Part shown: positions 36,301 through 43,648 of the stretch, piece after piece | How the letters are laid out: the number at the start of each line of letters is the position of its first letter | How positions within the stretch are numbered: the first letter of the stretch is position 1 | Source: Pseudomonas chlororaphis | Lineage (GTDB): Bacteria > Pseudomonadota > Gammaproteobacteria > Pseudomonadales > Pseudomonadaceae | DNA: 64,000 nt | Direction of reading: 5' to 3' | NCBI RefSeq assembly: GCF_000783395.1 | Contig: NZ_JSFK01000015.1 | Location: 1-64,000, forward strand | Notes under the pieces: model-generated | Seen by the model: only the letters and a program-made list of their open reading frames with translations | Told to the model about the DNA's origin: nothing | The model's database searches: none | Position numbers and translations under genes: made by a program

Positions 36301-38927
36301 CCTACACCTACACGCTGACCTCGGCGCCGAAAACCTCGCCGAGCGCCAACGACGGCGCGAACACTCTGAGCGAAAGCTTCACCTACAAAGCCACCGATGC
36401 ACTGGGCAACAGCACCACCAGCACCCTCGTGGTCAACATCGTCGATGACGTGCCAAAAGCCGTGGCCTCGGATCGTTCGGTAGCAGCGGTGGAGATCGAT
36501 TCCAACCTGCTCATCGTGCTCGATATCTCCGGCAGTATGGCCGATGCCTCCGGCGTGCCAGGCCTGTCGCGGTTGGCCTTGGCCAAGCAAGCGATCAGCG
36601 CCTTGCTCGACAAGTACGACGACCTCGGCGATGTCAAAGTCCAGCTCGTCACCTTCAGCAGCAACGCCACTGACAGAACCTCGGTATGGGTCGATGTCGC
36701 GACCGCGAAAACCATTCTCGCCGGACTCACCGCCGGCGGCGGCACCAACTACGACGCCGCGGTGGCAGTGATGCAAACCGCGTTCAACACCTCGGGTAAA
36801 CTCACCGGAGCGCAGAACGTCGGTTACTTCTTCTCCGACGGCAAACCCAACGAAGGCGACATCAACGCCGCTGATGAAGCCGCGCTGAAAAACTTCCTCG
36901 ATGCCAACAACATCAAGAACTACGCGATCGGCCTCGGCAGCGGCGTAAGCAACGCCAACCTCGACCCGTTGGCGTACGACGGTATCAGCCACACCAACAC
37001 CAACGCGGTGGTGGTCACCGATCTCAATCAACTCAACTCGGTGCTGTCAGGCACCGTACAGGGCGCGCCGGTCACCGGTTCGTTGCTGGGCGAGGGCGGC
37101 ACCTTTGGCGCCGATGGCGGCTTTATCAAGTCCATCGTGGTCGACGGCACCACTTACACCTACGATCCGAAAGCCCTCAGCGGCCAAGGCTCGCTGACGC
37201 CAAGCGGCGGCACCAATCACGGGACGTTCAACACCGTGAACAACACGTTGAGCATCGCCACCAACAATGGCGGCACATTGGTGGTCAACCTCGACAGCGG
37301 CGACTACACCTACACCTCGCAGAAAACCACCGCCGTGGTCATCACCGAAAACATCGGCTTCACCGTCAGCGACAACGACGGCGATCTCGCCAGTTCGACG
37401 CTGACCGTTAAAGTCATCCCCAACGCGCCGCCGGTGGCCGTCGACGACCACGTCATCACCAACGTGCTCTCGGGCAACATCGTGGTGCCGGGCGAACTGC
37501 TGCTGGCCAATGACACCGATCCGAACGGCGATACGCTCAACGCTACGCCCACCAGTTTCAATACCGGCTGGATCTCGAAAGCGGCGGACTTCACTGGCAC
37601 CGGGGCGATCAACTTCACCGGCACCAACGTCAACACTGCTGCCAACCAGAATCTGGCCAACGTGCGCAGTTCGTTCAGCGCCAACGCTGCGACCATGACT
37701 GCCTTGCTGGTGGTCAGCGGCTATCTCGGCGCAGTGACCAACAGCAACGCCAACGACGAAGACCGCATCACCGTCAACCTGCGCCAGGGCGAAACCCTCA
37801 ACCTCGATCACAACCTGGCGGCCGGTCAAGTCAGCATGGAGTACTCGATCAACGGTGGCGCCTACATCGCGCTGGCGGATGGGCAAACCCTCACCGCGAC
37901 GTCGGATGGGGTCTACCAGATCCACATCACCAACATCACCAACCCCACCGGCGGCGGTAACCCCAACGCGGCGGAAAACTATCAGCTGACCATGACCCTC
38001 AACTACGCCGGGGCGCATGACATCACCCCGGACTTCCACGGCAGCTACACCGCCAATGACAACCATGGCGGCAGCGACACGGCCAACGTCAGCATCAGCT
38101 ATCAGGACGGCCACACCCTCACAGGCACCGCGGGGGATGACGTGCTGGTGGCCGGCAGCGGCGACAACATCATCAACGCCGGCGACGGCAACGATGTGCT
38201 CACCGCAGGCTCAGGCAATAACGAGCTGCACGGCGGCGCCGGTAACGACTTGCTCTACAGCGGACCGGGCAACGATTTGCTCGACGGCGGCACCGGCAGC
38301 GACACCGCCAGCTACGCCCATGCCACGGCTGCCGTCACCGTCAACCTCGGCCTGCTCGGTGCGCAAAACACCCTCGGCGCCGGCACTGACACCCTGACCG
38401 GGATCGAGAACCTTGTCGGCTCGAACTTCAACGACACCCTGACCGGCGACAACAATAACAACGTGATCAACGGTGGCCTGGGTAACGACATCCTCAACGG
38501 TGGCGGCGGTGATGACCTGCTGATCGGCGGCATGGGCAACAACACCATGACCGGCGGGGCAGGGGCCGACACCTTCCAGTGGCTCAAGGGCAACAGCGGC
38601 CACGACCTGATCACCGACTTCACCCCCGGCACCGACAAGCTCGACCTGTCGCAACTGCTGCAGGGCGAAAACGGCACCACGGCGTCGCTGGATGACTACC
38701 TGCATTTCACCGTCACCGGCAGCGGCGCCTCGGTGCTCACCAGCATCGACGTCAGCGCGATGGCCGGTGCTACGCCGAACCAGACCATTGACCTGGCCGG
38801 CGTCAACCTCGCCAGCCATTACGGCGTGACGCCGGGGGCAGGCGGGGTGGTCGCTGGCGGGCACGACACGGCGACGATCATCAGCGGGATGCTGAATGAT
38901 CATTCGTTGAAGGTGGATACGGTGTAA
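30315..38927 (+). CDS. Giant RTX biofilm adhesin with Lap-type retention module, MapA-like
   Basis: The 2870-residue protein starts at the ATG after GGAGGA and begins with a retention module (residues 1 to ~140) containing TAAG at 115-118, the form of the LapG protease site. Then come about seven ~245-residue repeats (nt 31284-36444), a VWA domain with MIDAS DISGS (Asp2070, Ser2072, Ser2074) and GGGTNYDAA, a cadherin-like linker, RTX nonapeptides (nt 38125-38590, such as GGAGNDLL) and a type I secretion tail. The family is held in the outer membrane by the retention module and released when LapG cuts it; LapD controls LapG through c-di-GMP. lapD and lapG are not adjacent, and the size is nearer to MapA than to the larger LapA, so MapA-like is preferred. 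Export would use the divergent LapE/B/C-like genes. Confidence 0.92.
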   Translation: MATLIGTVTKVIGQVFAQSADGTKRALVEGDRLFAGDQLITGAEGAVAVHLQNGQELTLGRGSSMTMTGELLAGQAAHVNAAEAVTPSDAQLTDVEQIQKAIAAGDDPSKTAEATAAGPNAPGGAPGEAGGGHSFVLLTEVGGRVDPIIGFPTAGFGGIPEFPEERHNAVIDNGDDTPAIVVPPPVNNPVTLTGLNVAGGELNLSEANLPDGSSANPGALTQSGTFTVSAPDGLTSLSIGGINVIVGGVPIGFPQSITSQLGNTLTITGYNPATGVVTYSYTLNGNESHAAGDGANNLSEQFTVIAGDSNGDTATGTLDVNITDDVPKAFDDNNGTASETQLTLTGNVLTNDVQGADRVATGPVTAGTFTGTYGTLVLNADGTYTYTLNTSDADFKNLHGGGNGTETFAYTITDSDGDTSTANLVLQIHNNDDPVVINGLNVEGGELTVYEKNLSDGSAPDATALTQSGTFTITALDGVTTLTVGGIAVVTNGVAAGFPQSITTPLGSTLTITGFNATTGVVSYSYTLVDNEAHPDANGANNLPEQFAVTVVDDNGTTANGTLDVNITDDVPKAVDDSNGTASETQLTLTGNVLTNDVQGADRVVTNESAGPITAGTFTGTYGTLVLNANGTYTYTLNTNDADFKNLHGGGNGTETFVYTITDSDGDTSTANLVLNIHNNDDPVIINGLDVNGGELTVYEKNLTDGSAPDSTALTQNGTFTITALDGVTTLTVGGIAVVTNGVAAGFPQSITTPLGSTLTITGFNATTGVVSYSYTLVDNEAHPTANGANNLPEQFAVTVVDDNGTTANGTLDVNIVDDVPRAVDDANGTASETLLTLTGNVLTNDVQGADRVPTGPVTPGTFTGTYGTLVLNANGTYTYTLNTSDADFKNLHGGGNGTETFAYTITDSDGDTSTANLVLQIHNNDDPVVISGLDVNGGELTVYEKNLTDGSTPDATALTQSGTFTITALDGVTTLTVGGIAVVTNGVAAGFPQSITTPLGSTLTITGFNATTGVVSYSYTLADNEAHPTANGANNLPEQFAVTVVDDNGTTANATLDVNIVDDLPKAVDDSNTGTASETLLTLNGNVLTNDVQGADRVPTGPVTPGTFTGTYGTLVLNANGTYTYTLNTNDADFKNLHGGGNGTETFAYTITDSDGDTSTANLVLQIHNNDDPVIINGLDVNGGELTVYEKNLSDGTSPDTPALTQSGTFTVTALDGLQTLTVGGISVVTGGVAAGFPQSTVTPLGSTLTITGYNPATGVVSYSYTLVDNETHPNANGANSITENFNVVATDTDGSTANGQINVNIVDDLPSAHPDAASVAEGGTVSGNVLNNDIGGADGPAVTGAVVGVRAGADTSTSAIGGLNSNINGTYGYLTLDANGNAVYHSNPNAVSGPGAVDVFTYTVRDSDGDESTTTITIDVANSKLNATSDTDVTVYEKALDLTKDGADLAPGTVTGSDPTSTGETASGTLVGSVTGAVGAISYVLVGSATGNYGQIVLNPNGTYTYTLTSPATTTPHADDGANSLTETFTYQATDSLGNVVTSTIVVSIVDDVPKAVNDSNANSASETQLTLTGNVLTNDVQGADVVATGPNAGPITAGTFTGTYGTLVLNANGTYTYTLNPNDADFKNLHGGGNGTETFTYTLTDADGDTSTANLVLNIHNNDDPVVLNGLDVNGGELTVYEKNLSDGTSPDTPALTQSGTFTVTALDGLQTLTVGGIAVVTNGVAAGFPQSVVSPLGSTFTVTGYNPATGVVSYSYTLVDNEIHPNANGANSLTENFNVVATDTDGSTANGQINVNIVDDLPTAKPDTGSVAEGGTVNVSVLSNDISGADGAATVVGVRAGSNTGTSAIGGLNSNINGNFGYLTLDAAGNAVYHSNPNSVSPPGATDTFTYTIRDSDGDESTTTITINVADSKLVASVDQDVTVYEKALDLSKDGADLAPGTVTGSDPSNTGETATGTLVGAVTGGTGAITYTLVGSATGTYGQIQLNADGTYTYTLTSAPKTSPSANDGANTLSESFTYKATDALGNSTTSTLVVNIVDDVPKAVASDRSVAAVEIDSNLLIVLDISGSMADASGVPGLSRLALAKQAISALLDKYDDLGDVKVQLVTFSSNATDRTSVWVDVATAKTILAGLTAGGGTNYDAAVAVMQTAFNTSGKLTGAQNVGYFFSDGKPNEGDINAADEAALKNFLDANNIKNYAIGLGSGVSNANLDPLAYDGISHTNTNAVVVTDLNQLNSVLSGTVQGAPVTGSLLGEGGTFGADGGFIKSIVVDGTTYTYDPKALSGQGSLTPSGGTNHGTFNTVNNTLSIATNNGGTLVVNLDSGDYTYTSQKTTAVVITENIGFTVSDNDGDLASSTLTVKVIPNAPPVAVDDHVITNVLSGNIVVPGELLLANDTDPNGDTLNATPTSFNTGWISKAADFTGTGAINFTGTNVNTAANQNLANVRSSFSANAATMTALLVVSGYLGAVTNSNANDEDRITVNLRQGETLNLDHNLAAGQVSMEYSINGGAYIALADGQTLTATSDGVYQIHITNITNPTGGGNPNAAENYQLTMTLNYAGAHDITPDFHGSYTANDNHGGSDTANVSISYQDGHTLTGTAGDDVLVAGSGDNIINAGDGNDVLTAGSGNNELHGGAGNDLLYSGPGNDLLDGGTGSDTASYAHATAAVTVNLGLLGAQNTLGAGTDTLTGIENLVGSNFNDTLTGDNNNNVINGGLGNDILNGGGGDDLLIGGMGNNTMTGGAGADTFQWLKGNSGHDLITDFTPGTDKLDLSQLLQGENGTTASLDDYLHFTVTGSGASVLTSIDVSAMAGATPNQTIDLAGVNLASHYGVTPGAGGVVAGGHDTATIISGMLNDHSLKVDTV
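31284..36443 (+). repeat. Seven tandem ~740-bp repeats in the adhesin gene
   Basis: Units start at the codons for D-D-(V/L)-P: 31284, 32019, 32766, 33501, 34239, 34971 and 35721, ending at 36443, with periods of 723-750 bp. Four units have the NGTASETxLTLTGNVLTNDVQGAD form and the sixth is a close variant. Units five and seven have a different first half (SVAEGGTV) followed by an inserted TVYEKALDL segment. Each carries NGTYTYTL and DSDGDTSTA-like VCBS motifs. Stretches of near-identical DNA between units make recombination likely. Confidence 0.9.
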
Positions 38928-38943
38928 GCGACGCCTGAAACGA

Positions 38944-38984
38944 CAAAACCCGCTATCCCGTACAACCGGGACGGCGGGTTTTTT
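38944..38984 (+). terminator. Rho-independent terminator of the adhesin gene
   Basis: AAAACCCGC (38944-38952) and GCGGGTTTT pair, with an inner CCCG/CGGG stem, and the T run ends at 38984. It starts 17 bp after the adhesin stop. Confidence 0.88.
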
Positions 38985-38995
38985 CTGCCTCACGT

Positions 38996-39107
38996 GATCG
39001 TTCCCACGCTCTGCGTGGGAATGCAGCCCGGGACGCTCGGCGTCCCTTCCAAAGCCGAACGCGGAGCGTCCGTTGAGGCATTCCCACGCAGGAGCGTGGG
39101 AACGATC
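38996..39107. repeat. GATCGTTCCCACGCTCTGCG repeat, second copy
   Basis: The left end GATCGTTCCCACGCTCTGCG and the right end CGCAGGAGCGTGGGAACGATC form the outer inverted repeat, with an inner GGGACGCTCGGCGTCCC dyad. It is the same family as 28315-28416 and lies between the adhesin terminator and the DUF6124 gene. Confidence 0.88.
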
Positions 39108-39118
39108 ATCGCGTGTCG

Positions 39119-39478
39119 CTACTGCGGCAACTCCAGATTATCCATCACCCGATTCACCGCCAGCTCCCCGAGCATGATCAATTGCGCGATCCCCAACAGC
39201 GTCCTGCGCTGCGACGCGGGAATGAGGTGGGCAACGTCATGGGCGATGGTTCTGGCTGAGGCGAGTGTTTCGCTGGCATCGGCCAGCAGTTCCTCGTTTT
39301 TGAAGTCAGCGGTCACGGCGTACATCCGGCGGGTTTTACGTGGGGGTGGCGTGGAGCCGGGTGGGCAGAGGTAATGATCGAGCGCGCGCTCGGCGGCGTC
39401 GTTGAGCTTTTTTGAATCGAGGGATTCGTAGGGTGAGGCGAGATCGGTTTCGGGCGGGTTGGGTGTTGGTTTGATCAT
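39119..39478 (-). CDS. DUF6124 family small protein
   Basis: The 119-residue cytoplasmic protein opens MIKPTPNPPET and DLASPYESLDSKKLNDAAERALDHYL. It then has a basic segment (PPPRKTRRMYAV) and a helical half with ELLADASETLASARTIAHDVAHLI. It fits DUF6124, a Pseudomonas-specific family of unknown function often present in several copies per genome. The start has AGGAG at 7 bases. About 370 bp of untranslated sequence with strong RNA secondary structure precedes it, which is the remarkable feature of this gene. A stress or signalling role is only inferred. Confidence 0.8.
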   Translation of the reverse strand: MIKPTPNPPETDLASPYESLDSKKLNDAAERALDHYLCPPGSTPPPRKTRRMYAVTADFKNEELLADASETLASARTIAHDVAHLIPASQRRTLLGIAQLIMLGELAVNRVMDNLELPQ

Positions 39479-39529
39479 GGTGAAGCTCCTATAAGAGTGG
39501 AGCCGCCCAGAACTGTCGCTAAACAGGAA

Positions 39530-39605
39530 GGTGGCGGCTGTACGCAGGTTAGCGAGCCGGTTATAGGCACCCGGCAGACCCGAGGGTCTCCCGCATACAG
39601 CCACC
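39530..39605 (-). ncRNA. Branched RNA structure in the DUF6124 leader
   Basis: On the minus strand GGTGGC and CTGTATGCGGG at the 5' side pair with CCTGCGTACAG and GCCACC at the 3' side (one G-U, a small bulge). Inside are two hairpins, AGACC-CTCG-GGTCT and GCCGG-N10-CCGGC, so a three-way junction forms. Its 3' end is about 50 bases before the start codon. The stems are long enough that chance is unlikely. Whether it is a cis-regulator or a separate small RNA cannot be told. Confidence 0.6.
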
Positions 39606-39672
39606 ATAGCGAAGTTGCAGACATTGAATCTGCCACAAAGCATGGAGCGCTGATGCACCTATTACAGATTTG

Positions 39673-39707
39673 GGTCGCTAAACCCGATCGCTGACTCTTC
39701 AGCGACC
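39673..39707 (-). promoter_or_regulatory. Alternative hairpins upstream of the DUF6124 RNA structure
   Basis: On the minus strand TCGCTGA-agag-TCAGCGA (39688-39705) forms a perfect 7-bp hairpin. The same 5' strand, as GGTCGCT, can instead pair with AGCGACC at 39673-39679. The two pairings exclude each other, as in a switch or an attenuator. A third GTCGCTAAAC-type copy lies at 39514-39524. Confidence 0.45.
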
Positions 39708-39846
39708 GCACCACAATAGAACCCGACCCCAAGGCGCACAAGCCGGCGGATTCTGGCGTAGCTGTAGGCAATGGCGCAAGAATTTGTAGCCTGTAAGGCG
39801 TGTCTGAAGGTGTCTTTTAAACAATGTTGTTTAAAGGCAAAGAGGC

Positions 39847-40242
39847 TCAGGATTTGCGCAAAGTCTTCTGCCGCAAAATATAAACCGTCACCAACACCGC
39901 ACTGGTCAACATAAACCCCCGCGCCCACGGCAGTGGCACCAGGTAGCAGGAAAACAAAATGCTCGCCCACATCAGCCCGATCGCGTAGACCTTGCCCTTG
40001 AGCGGAATGCCGTTGCCATCGAGGTAATCGCGGATCCACGGGCCGAGCCGGGGATGCTCGACCAGCCATTGATAGAAGCGCGGAGAGCTGCGCGCGAAAC
40101 AGGCTGCGGCGAGCAGAAGGAAAGGCGTGGTGGGCAGAACGGGCAGGAAGATCCCGATCACCCCCAATGCCACGCTGAGCCAGCCGATGGCCAGCAAGAA
40201 GTAGCGCAACATCAGGGATCGGTTGCCTATGGGATTGTCCAT
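39847..40242 (-). CDS. YbaN (DUF454) family inner-membrane protein
   Basis: The 131-residue protein has the DUF454 pattern: an N-terminal helix (FLLAIGWLSVALGVIGIFLPVLPTTPFLLLAA), then CFARSSPRFYQWLVEHPRLGPWIRDY and two C-terminal helices. The LPTTPFLLLAAxCFAxSS motif is the family hallmark. The protein sits in the inner membrane; function is not established. A second possible start (MLRYF, at 40212) lacks a better ribosome site. It begins 10 bp after the stop of the YecA-family gene on the same strand, so the two probably form an operon. Confidence 0.87.
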   Translation of the reverse strand: MDNPIGNRSLMLRYFLLAIGWLSVALGVIGIFLPVLPTTPFLLLAAACFARSSPRFYQWLVEHPRLGPWIRDYLDGNGIPLKGKVYAIGLMWASILFSCYLVPLPWARGFMLTSAVLVTVYILRQKTLRKS

Positions 40243-40252
40243 AGGCCGGATC

Positions 40253-40840
40253 TTAGTGGTGACGTGGCTTGAGGATCGCCGGTTTTTCGTCGGGCGCCTG
40301 GCACAGCAGGTACAGCGCGGTGAGGGCTTCCGGGATCTGCACGATCATGTCGTCCATCAGGTTGGCATCCTTGGCGATGTCTTCGAATTCTGGCTGTTCG
40401 TCGAACAGGCCCGAACCGACCATGATTGGCAGGAGCATTTCGCTGACTTCTTCTTCGGCGGTTTCGAACCAGGCCGCTTCACGCAGGAACACGCCTTCCA
40501 TGAAACCGATGCACCAGCCGCGCAGTTCGGAATCATCCGGTTCGTCGCCCAGGTCCAGTTCGCATGGCAGCTCGAATTCTTCATCCGAAGCCAGTTGACG
40601 GGCGATATGGGCCTTGAGGCCGATCAGAGTGGCTTCGATCTCTTCGCGCTGGGCGTCGCTGCTGTAATGCGGCTCTTCGGCGAACAGGGCGTCGATCCAC
40701 TCACGCTCCGGTACGTCCTCGGCGCAGATCGACAGCGCGGTCAGGTAGCCGTGAGCGGCCACGTAATCCAGCGCCTCGTCATGCAGCTCGTCGGCGTCGA
40801 GGAAAACTTGCAGGCGGGTCAGTTGCTCAGCGAAGGACAT
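40253..40840 (-). CDS. YecA/UPF0149 family protein
   Basis: The 195-residue acidic protein starts at MSFAEQLTRLQVFLDADE and has the YecA-family segments LDYVAAHGYLTALSICAEDVPEREWIDALF and ELRGWCIGFMEGVFLREAAWF. The zinc-binding SEC-C tail found in some YecA proteins is absent, as in many gamma-proteobacterial members. It is cytoplasmic, of unknown function, and lies head to head with recQ over a 376-bp gap. The AAGGTAG ribosome site supports the start at 40840 rather than one nine codons earlier. Confidence 0.87.
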   Translation of the reverse strand: MSFAEQLTRLQVFLDADELHDEALDYVAAHGYLTALSICAEDVPEREWIDALFAEEPHYSSDAQREEIEATLIGLKAHIARQLASDEEFELPCELDLGDEPDDSELRGWCIGFMEGVFLREAAWFETAEEEVSEMLLPIMVGSGLFDEQPEFEDIAKDANLMDDMIVQIPEALTALYLLCQAPDEKPAILKPRHH

Positions 40841-40943
40841 TACGGGGCTACCTTGGGGAATAAACAATGCGGGAATTCTAGGCCTTCTTGCGCGCTCAAG
40901 CCAGCCGCATGGCAGATTTGCCCCGCCGTGCCTTGCATATCTC

Positions 40944-41030
40944 CTGTAGGAGCTGCCGAAGGCTGCGATCTTTTGCTGTTGATCCGTTAAAGCAAGATCA
41001 AAAGATCGCAGCCTTCGGCAGCTCCTACAG
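40944..41030. repeat. Inverted repeat, GATCGCAGCCTTCGGCAGC family
   Basis: CTGTAGGAGCTGCCGAAGGC (left end) is the exact inverse of GCCTTCGGCAGCTCCTACAG (right end); the arms are 32 bp without mismatch and the spacer is 23 bp. It lies in the YecA-recQ gap. Confidence 0.9.
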
Positions 41031-41083
41031 AGGTATCAGAGATTGTATCGACGGGTGTCGCCCTGTGCAGGTTAGGCCTCGGG

Positions 41084-41089
41084 TATACT
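41084..41089 (+). promoter_or_regulatory. Probable -10 element of recQ
   Basis: TATACT at 41084-41089 in the 376-bp YecA-recQ gap would start RNA near 41096, with a leader of about 120 bases to the recQ ATG. A clear -35 is not seen. Apart from this and the inverted repeat the gap shows no feature. Confidence 0.4.
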
Positions 41090-41216
41090 GCCGCGTTTTG
41101 CGATCCCTGCCCGCATTGCGCGTGTCACGTAATGCGTTCTTACGTTTTGTTTAAGCAGCCGTGGCTGTTCTGAACCAGCCTGCGCAGGGAAGTATCGGTA
41201 GATTTTTGGAGTTTTT

Positions 41217-43346
41217 ATGCTCGAACAGGCTCAACGCGTCCTCAAGGACATCTTCGGCTACGACAGTTTCCGTGGCCGTCAGGGTGCAATCATTGAGCGC
41301 GTGGCCAGCGGCGGTGATGCGCTGGTGCTGATGCCTACCGGTGGCGGCAAGTCCCTTTGCTTTCAGGTGCCGGCGCTGTTGCGCGATGGCCTGGCGGTGG
41401 TGGTATCGCCGCTGATCGCGCTGATGGACGATCAGGTCGCCACCCTCGAAGAACTCGGTGTGGCCGCCGCCGCGCTGAACTCCACCTTGAGCGCCGAGCA
41501 GCAGCGGGATCTGGCGACGCGGATCAAGCGTGGCGAAGTGAAGATGTTGTATCTGGCGCCCGAGCGCCTGGTGCAGCCGCGCATGCTGTCGTTCCTGCAA
41601 GGCCTGAACATTGCGCTGTTCGCCATTGACGAAGCGCACTGCGTGTCGCAATGGGGTCACGATTTCCGTCCGGAATACCTGCAACTGGGCCAGTTGGCCG
41701 AGATGTTCCCCGATGTACCGCGCATTGCCCTGACCGCCACCGCCGACAAACGTACCCGCGAAGAAATCGTCACGCGCCTGCATCTGCAGAATGCCGAGCG
41801 CTTTCTGTCGAGCTTCGACCGACCGAACATCTTTTACCGCATCGTGCCCAAAGAGCAGCCACGCAAGCAGTTGCTGGCGTTCCTCGCCGAGCGGCGCAGC
41901 GATGCCGGCATTGTCTATTGCCTGTCGCGCAAGAAAGTCGAAGAAGTCGCAACGTTTTTGAGCGAGCAGGGCTTCCCGGCGCTGCCGTATCACGCCGGTT
42001 TGCCCAATGAGCTACGTGCCTTCAACCAGAAGCGCTTCCTCAACGAGGAAGGCCTGATCATGGTCGCCACCGTGGCGTTCGGCATGGGCATCGACAAGCC
42101 CAACGTACGTTTTGTCGCGCACCTCGATCTGCCGAAATCCCTCGAGGCGTATTACCAGGAAACCGGGCGCGGCGGCCGTGACGGCCTTCCAGCGGATGCG
42201 TGGATGGCCTACGGTCTGCAAGACGTGGTGATGCTCAAGCAGATGCTGCAAAACTCCGAAGGCGACGAGCGGCATAAACGTCTGGAGCAACACAAGCTCG
42301 ACGCCATGCTGTCGCTCTGCGAAGAAACCCGCTGCCGTCGTCAGACCCTGCTGGCGTACTTCGATGAAGACATGCCCGAGCCGTGTGGCCATTGCGACAA
42401 CTGCGTCGATGGCGTGCAGACCTGGGACGCCACCGAGCCTGCACGTCAGGCGTTATCAGCGATTTTTCGCACCGGCCAGCGTTATGGCGTCGGTCATCTG
42501 GTCGACGTGCTGCTGGGCAAGGACAACGAAAAAGTTCGTAGCTTTGGCCATCAGCACCTGTCGGTGTACGGCGTTGGCAAGGCACTGAGCGAGAGCGAGT
42601 GGCGCTCGCTGTTCCGCCAATTGGTCGCGCGCGGTCTGGCGGATGTCGATCACGAAGGTTATGGCGGTCTGCGTCTGAATGACAGTTGCCGGCCATTGCT
42701 CAAGGGCGAAGTCACGCTAGAACTGCGCCGCGATCTCAAACCTCAGGTCACCGCCAAAACCGCCAGCAAAAGCCCGGCCAGCCAACTGGTGCGCGGCGAA
42801 GAGCGCGAACAGTGGGAAGCCCTGCGCGCGCTGCGGCGCAAACTGGCCGAAGAACATGGCGTGCCGCCGTACGTCATCTTCCCCGACTCGACATTGCTGG
42901 AAATGCTCCGTAGTCAGCCGACCTCGCTGGCGGAAATGGCCCGTGTCAGCGGCGTTGGCGCGCGCAAGCTGGAACGCTATGGCGATGCCTTCCTCGAAGT
43001 ACTCGGCGGCGAGGTCGAGGCGCCGAAAGCGGTGGCCGACGTGCGTCACGAACTGATCACCCTGGCTCGCGCCGGCATGACGCCGCTGCAGATCGCAGGT
43101 CAGTTGCAGTGCTCGGAGAAGAACGTCTACACCATGCTTGCCGAGGCGATCGGCAAGCAGCAGTTGTCGCTGGAGCAGGCGCTGGATTTGCCTGAAGAAT
43201 TGATGGGCGAAGTGCAGGACGCGTTCCTTGATGGCGAAGGCGAGTTGCCGTCGGTCGCCGAAATCGCTGAGCTGTTCGCCGGGCGTGTGCCGGAAGGCGT
43301 GTTGTATTGCGTGCGGGCTGCGTTGCAGTCGGAATTCGAGATGTAA
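41217..43346 (+). CDS. recQ: ATP-dependent DNA helicase RecQ
   Basis: The 709-residue protein has Walker [13 protein letters not shown] (Lys45), DEAH at 138-141, helicase motif VI with [10 protein letters not shown], the RQC zinc site (CEETRCRRQ ... CGHCDNC), a winged helix and an HRDC domain at ~525-600 with [21 protein letters not shown]. Beyond the E. coli length a C-terminal HTH_40-like region (~605-709) follows, usual for Pseudomonas RecQ. It is a 3'-5' helicase acting in RecF-pathway recombination and in replication-fork repair. GGAG lies six bases before the ATG. Confidence 0.96.
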   Translation: MLEQAQRVLKDIFGYDSFRGRQGAIIERVASGGDALVLMPTGGGKSLCFQVPALLRDGLAVVVSPLIALMDDQVATLEELGVAAAALNSTLSAEQQRDLATRIKRGEVKMLYLAPERLVQPRMLSFLQGLNIALFAIDEAHCVSQWGHDFRPEYLQLGQLAEMFPDVPRIALTATADKRTREEIVTRLHLQNAERFLSSFDRPNIFYRIVPKEQPRKQLLAFLAERRSDAGIVYCLSRKKVEEVATFLSEQGFPALPYHAGLPNELRAFNQKRFLNEEGLIMVATVAFGMGIDKPNVRFVAHLDLPKSLEAYYQETGRGGRDGLPADAWMAYGLQDVVMLKQMLQNSEGDERHKRLEQHKLDAMLSLCEETRCRRQTLLAYFDEDMPEPCGHCDNCVDGVQTWDATEPARQALSAIFRTGQRYGVGHLVDVLLGKDNEKVRSFGHQHLSVYGVGKALSESEWRSLFRQLVARGLADVDHEGYGGLRLNDSCRPLLKGEVTLELRRDLKPQVTAKTASKSPASQLVRGEEREQWEALRALRRKLAEEHGVPPYVIFPDSTLLEMLRSQPTSLAEMARVSGVGARKLERYGDAFLEVLGGEVEAPKAVADVRHELITLARAGMTPLQIAGQLQCSEKNVYTMLAEAIGKQQLSLEQALDLPEELMGEVQDAFLDGEGELPSVAEIAELFAGRVPEGVLYCVRAALQSEFEM

Positions 43347-43358
43347 TTCGCCTGAGTA

Positions 43359-43534
43359 CCCTCACCCCAGCCCTCTCCCAGAGGGAGAGGGGGCCGACCG
43401 AGGCGTCTGAGGTTTGACATCGACCTGAAAGAACCAGTCGATTATGGATTCGGTAAAGCAGGATCAGGTCGGCGTAATCCTGAAGCATCCCCCATTCAGT
43501 CCCCTCTCCCTCTGGGAGAGGGCTAGGGTGAGGG
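43359..43534. mobile_element. MITE-like element, CCCTCACCCCAGCCCTC family, copy 2
   Basis: The 176-bp element has ends CCCTCACCCCAGCCCTCTCC and GGAGAGGGCTAGGGTGAGGG. Its interior (GACATCGACCTGAAAGAACC, then GATTATGGATTCGG) is the inverse of part of copy 3 at 55758, with only one of the internal units. It lies between recQ and marR and fills most of that 302-bp gap. Confidence 0.85.
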
Positions 43535-43594
43535 GGCTTTCAAGATGTAACGATTCAGTACAGACCGCCACTTGCCTATAACTGCAGCTCATGC

Positions 43595-43635
43595 TTAGCT
43601 GGCTAATAATTAGATTTTCTTTATTTTCAGTCTAA
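43595..43635. promoter_or_regulatory. Overlapping TTAG/CTAA palindromes before marR
   Basis: TTAGC-TG-GCTAA (43595-43606) overlaps CTAAT-A-ATTAG (43603-43613), and TTAGA (43610-43614) has an inverse TCTAA at 43631-43635. The cluster is A+T-rich and lies 14-54 bp before the MarR start, where autoregulatory MarR operators are usual. Confidence 0.55.
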
Positions 43636-43648
43636 CCGTGAGTGTTTT

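Noticed and set aside
31023..37031. A 2002-codon open frame on the minus strand opposite the adhesin gene
   Set aside because: It is a shadow produced by the G+C-biased codons of the repeated adhesin gene. The product is V/G/H-rich with the same periodicity, and it has no ribosome site or family motif.
39475..39771. 98-codon minus-strand frame across the DUF6124 leader
   Set aside because: Its path follows the stems of the RNA structure, it ends at the DUF6124 start in another frame, and the composition is not that of a Pseudomonas gene.
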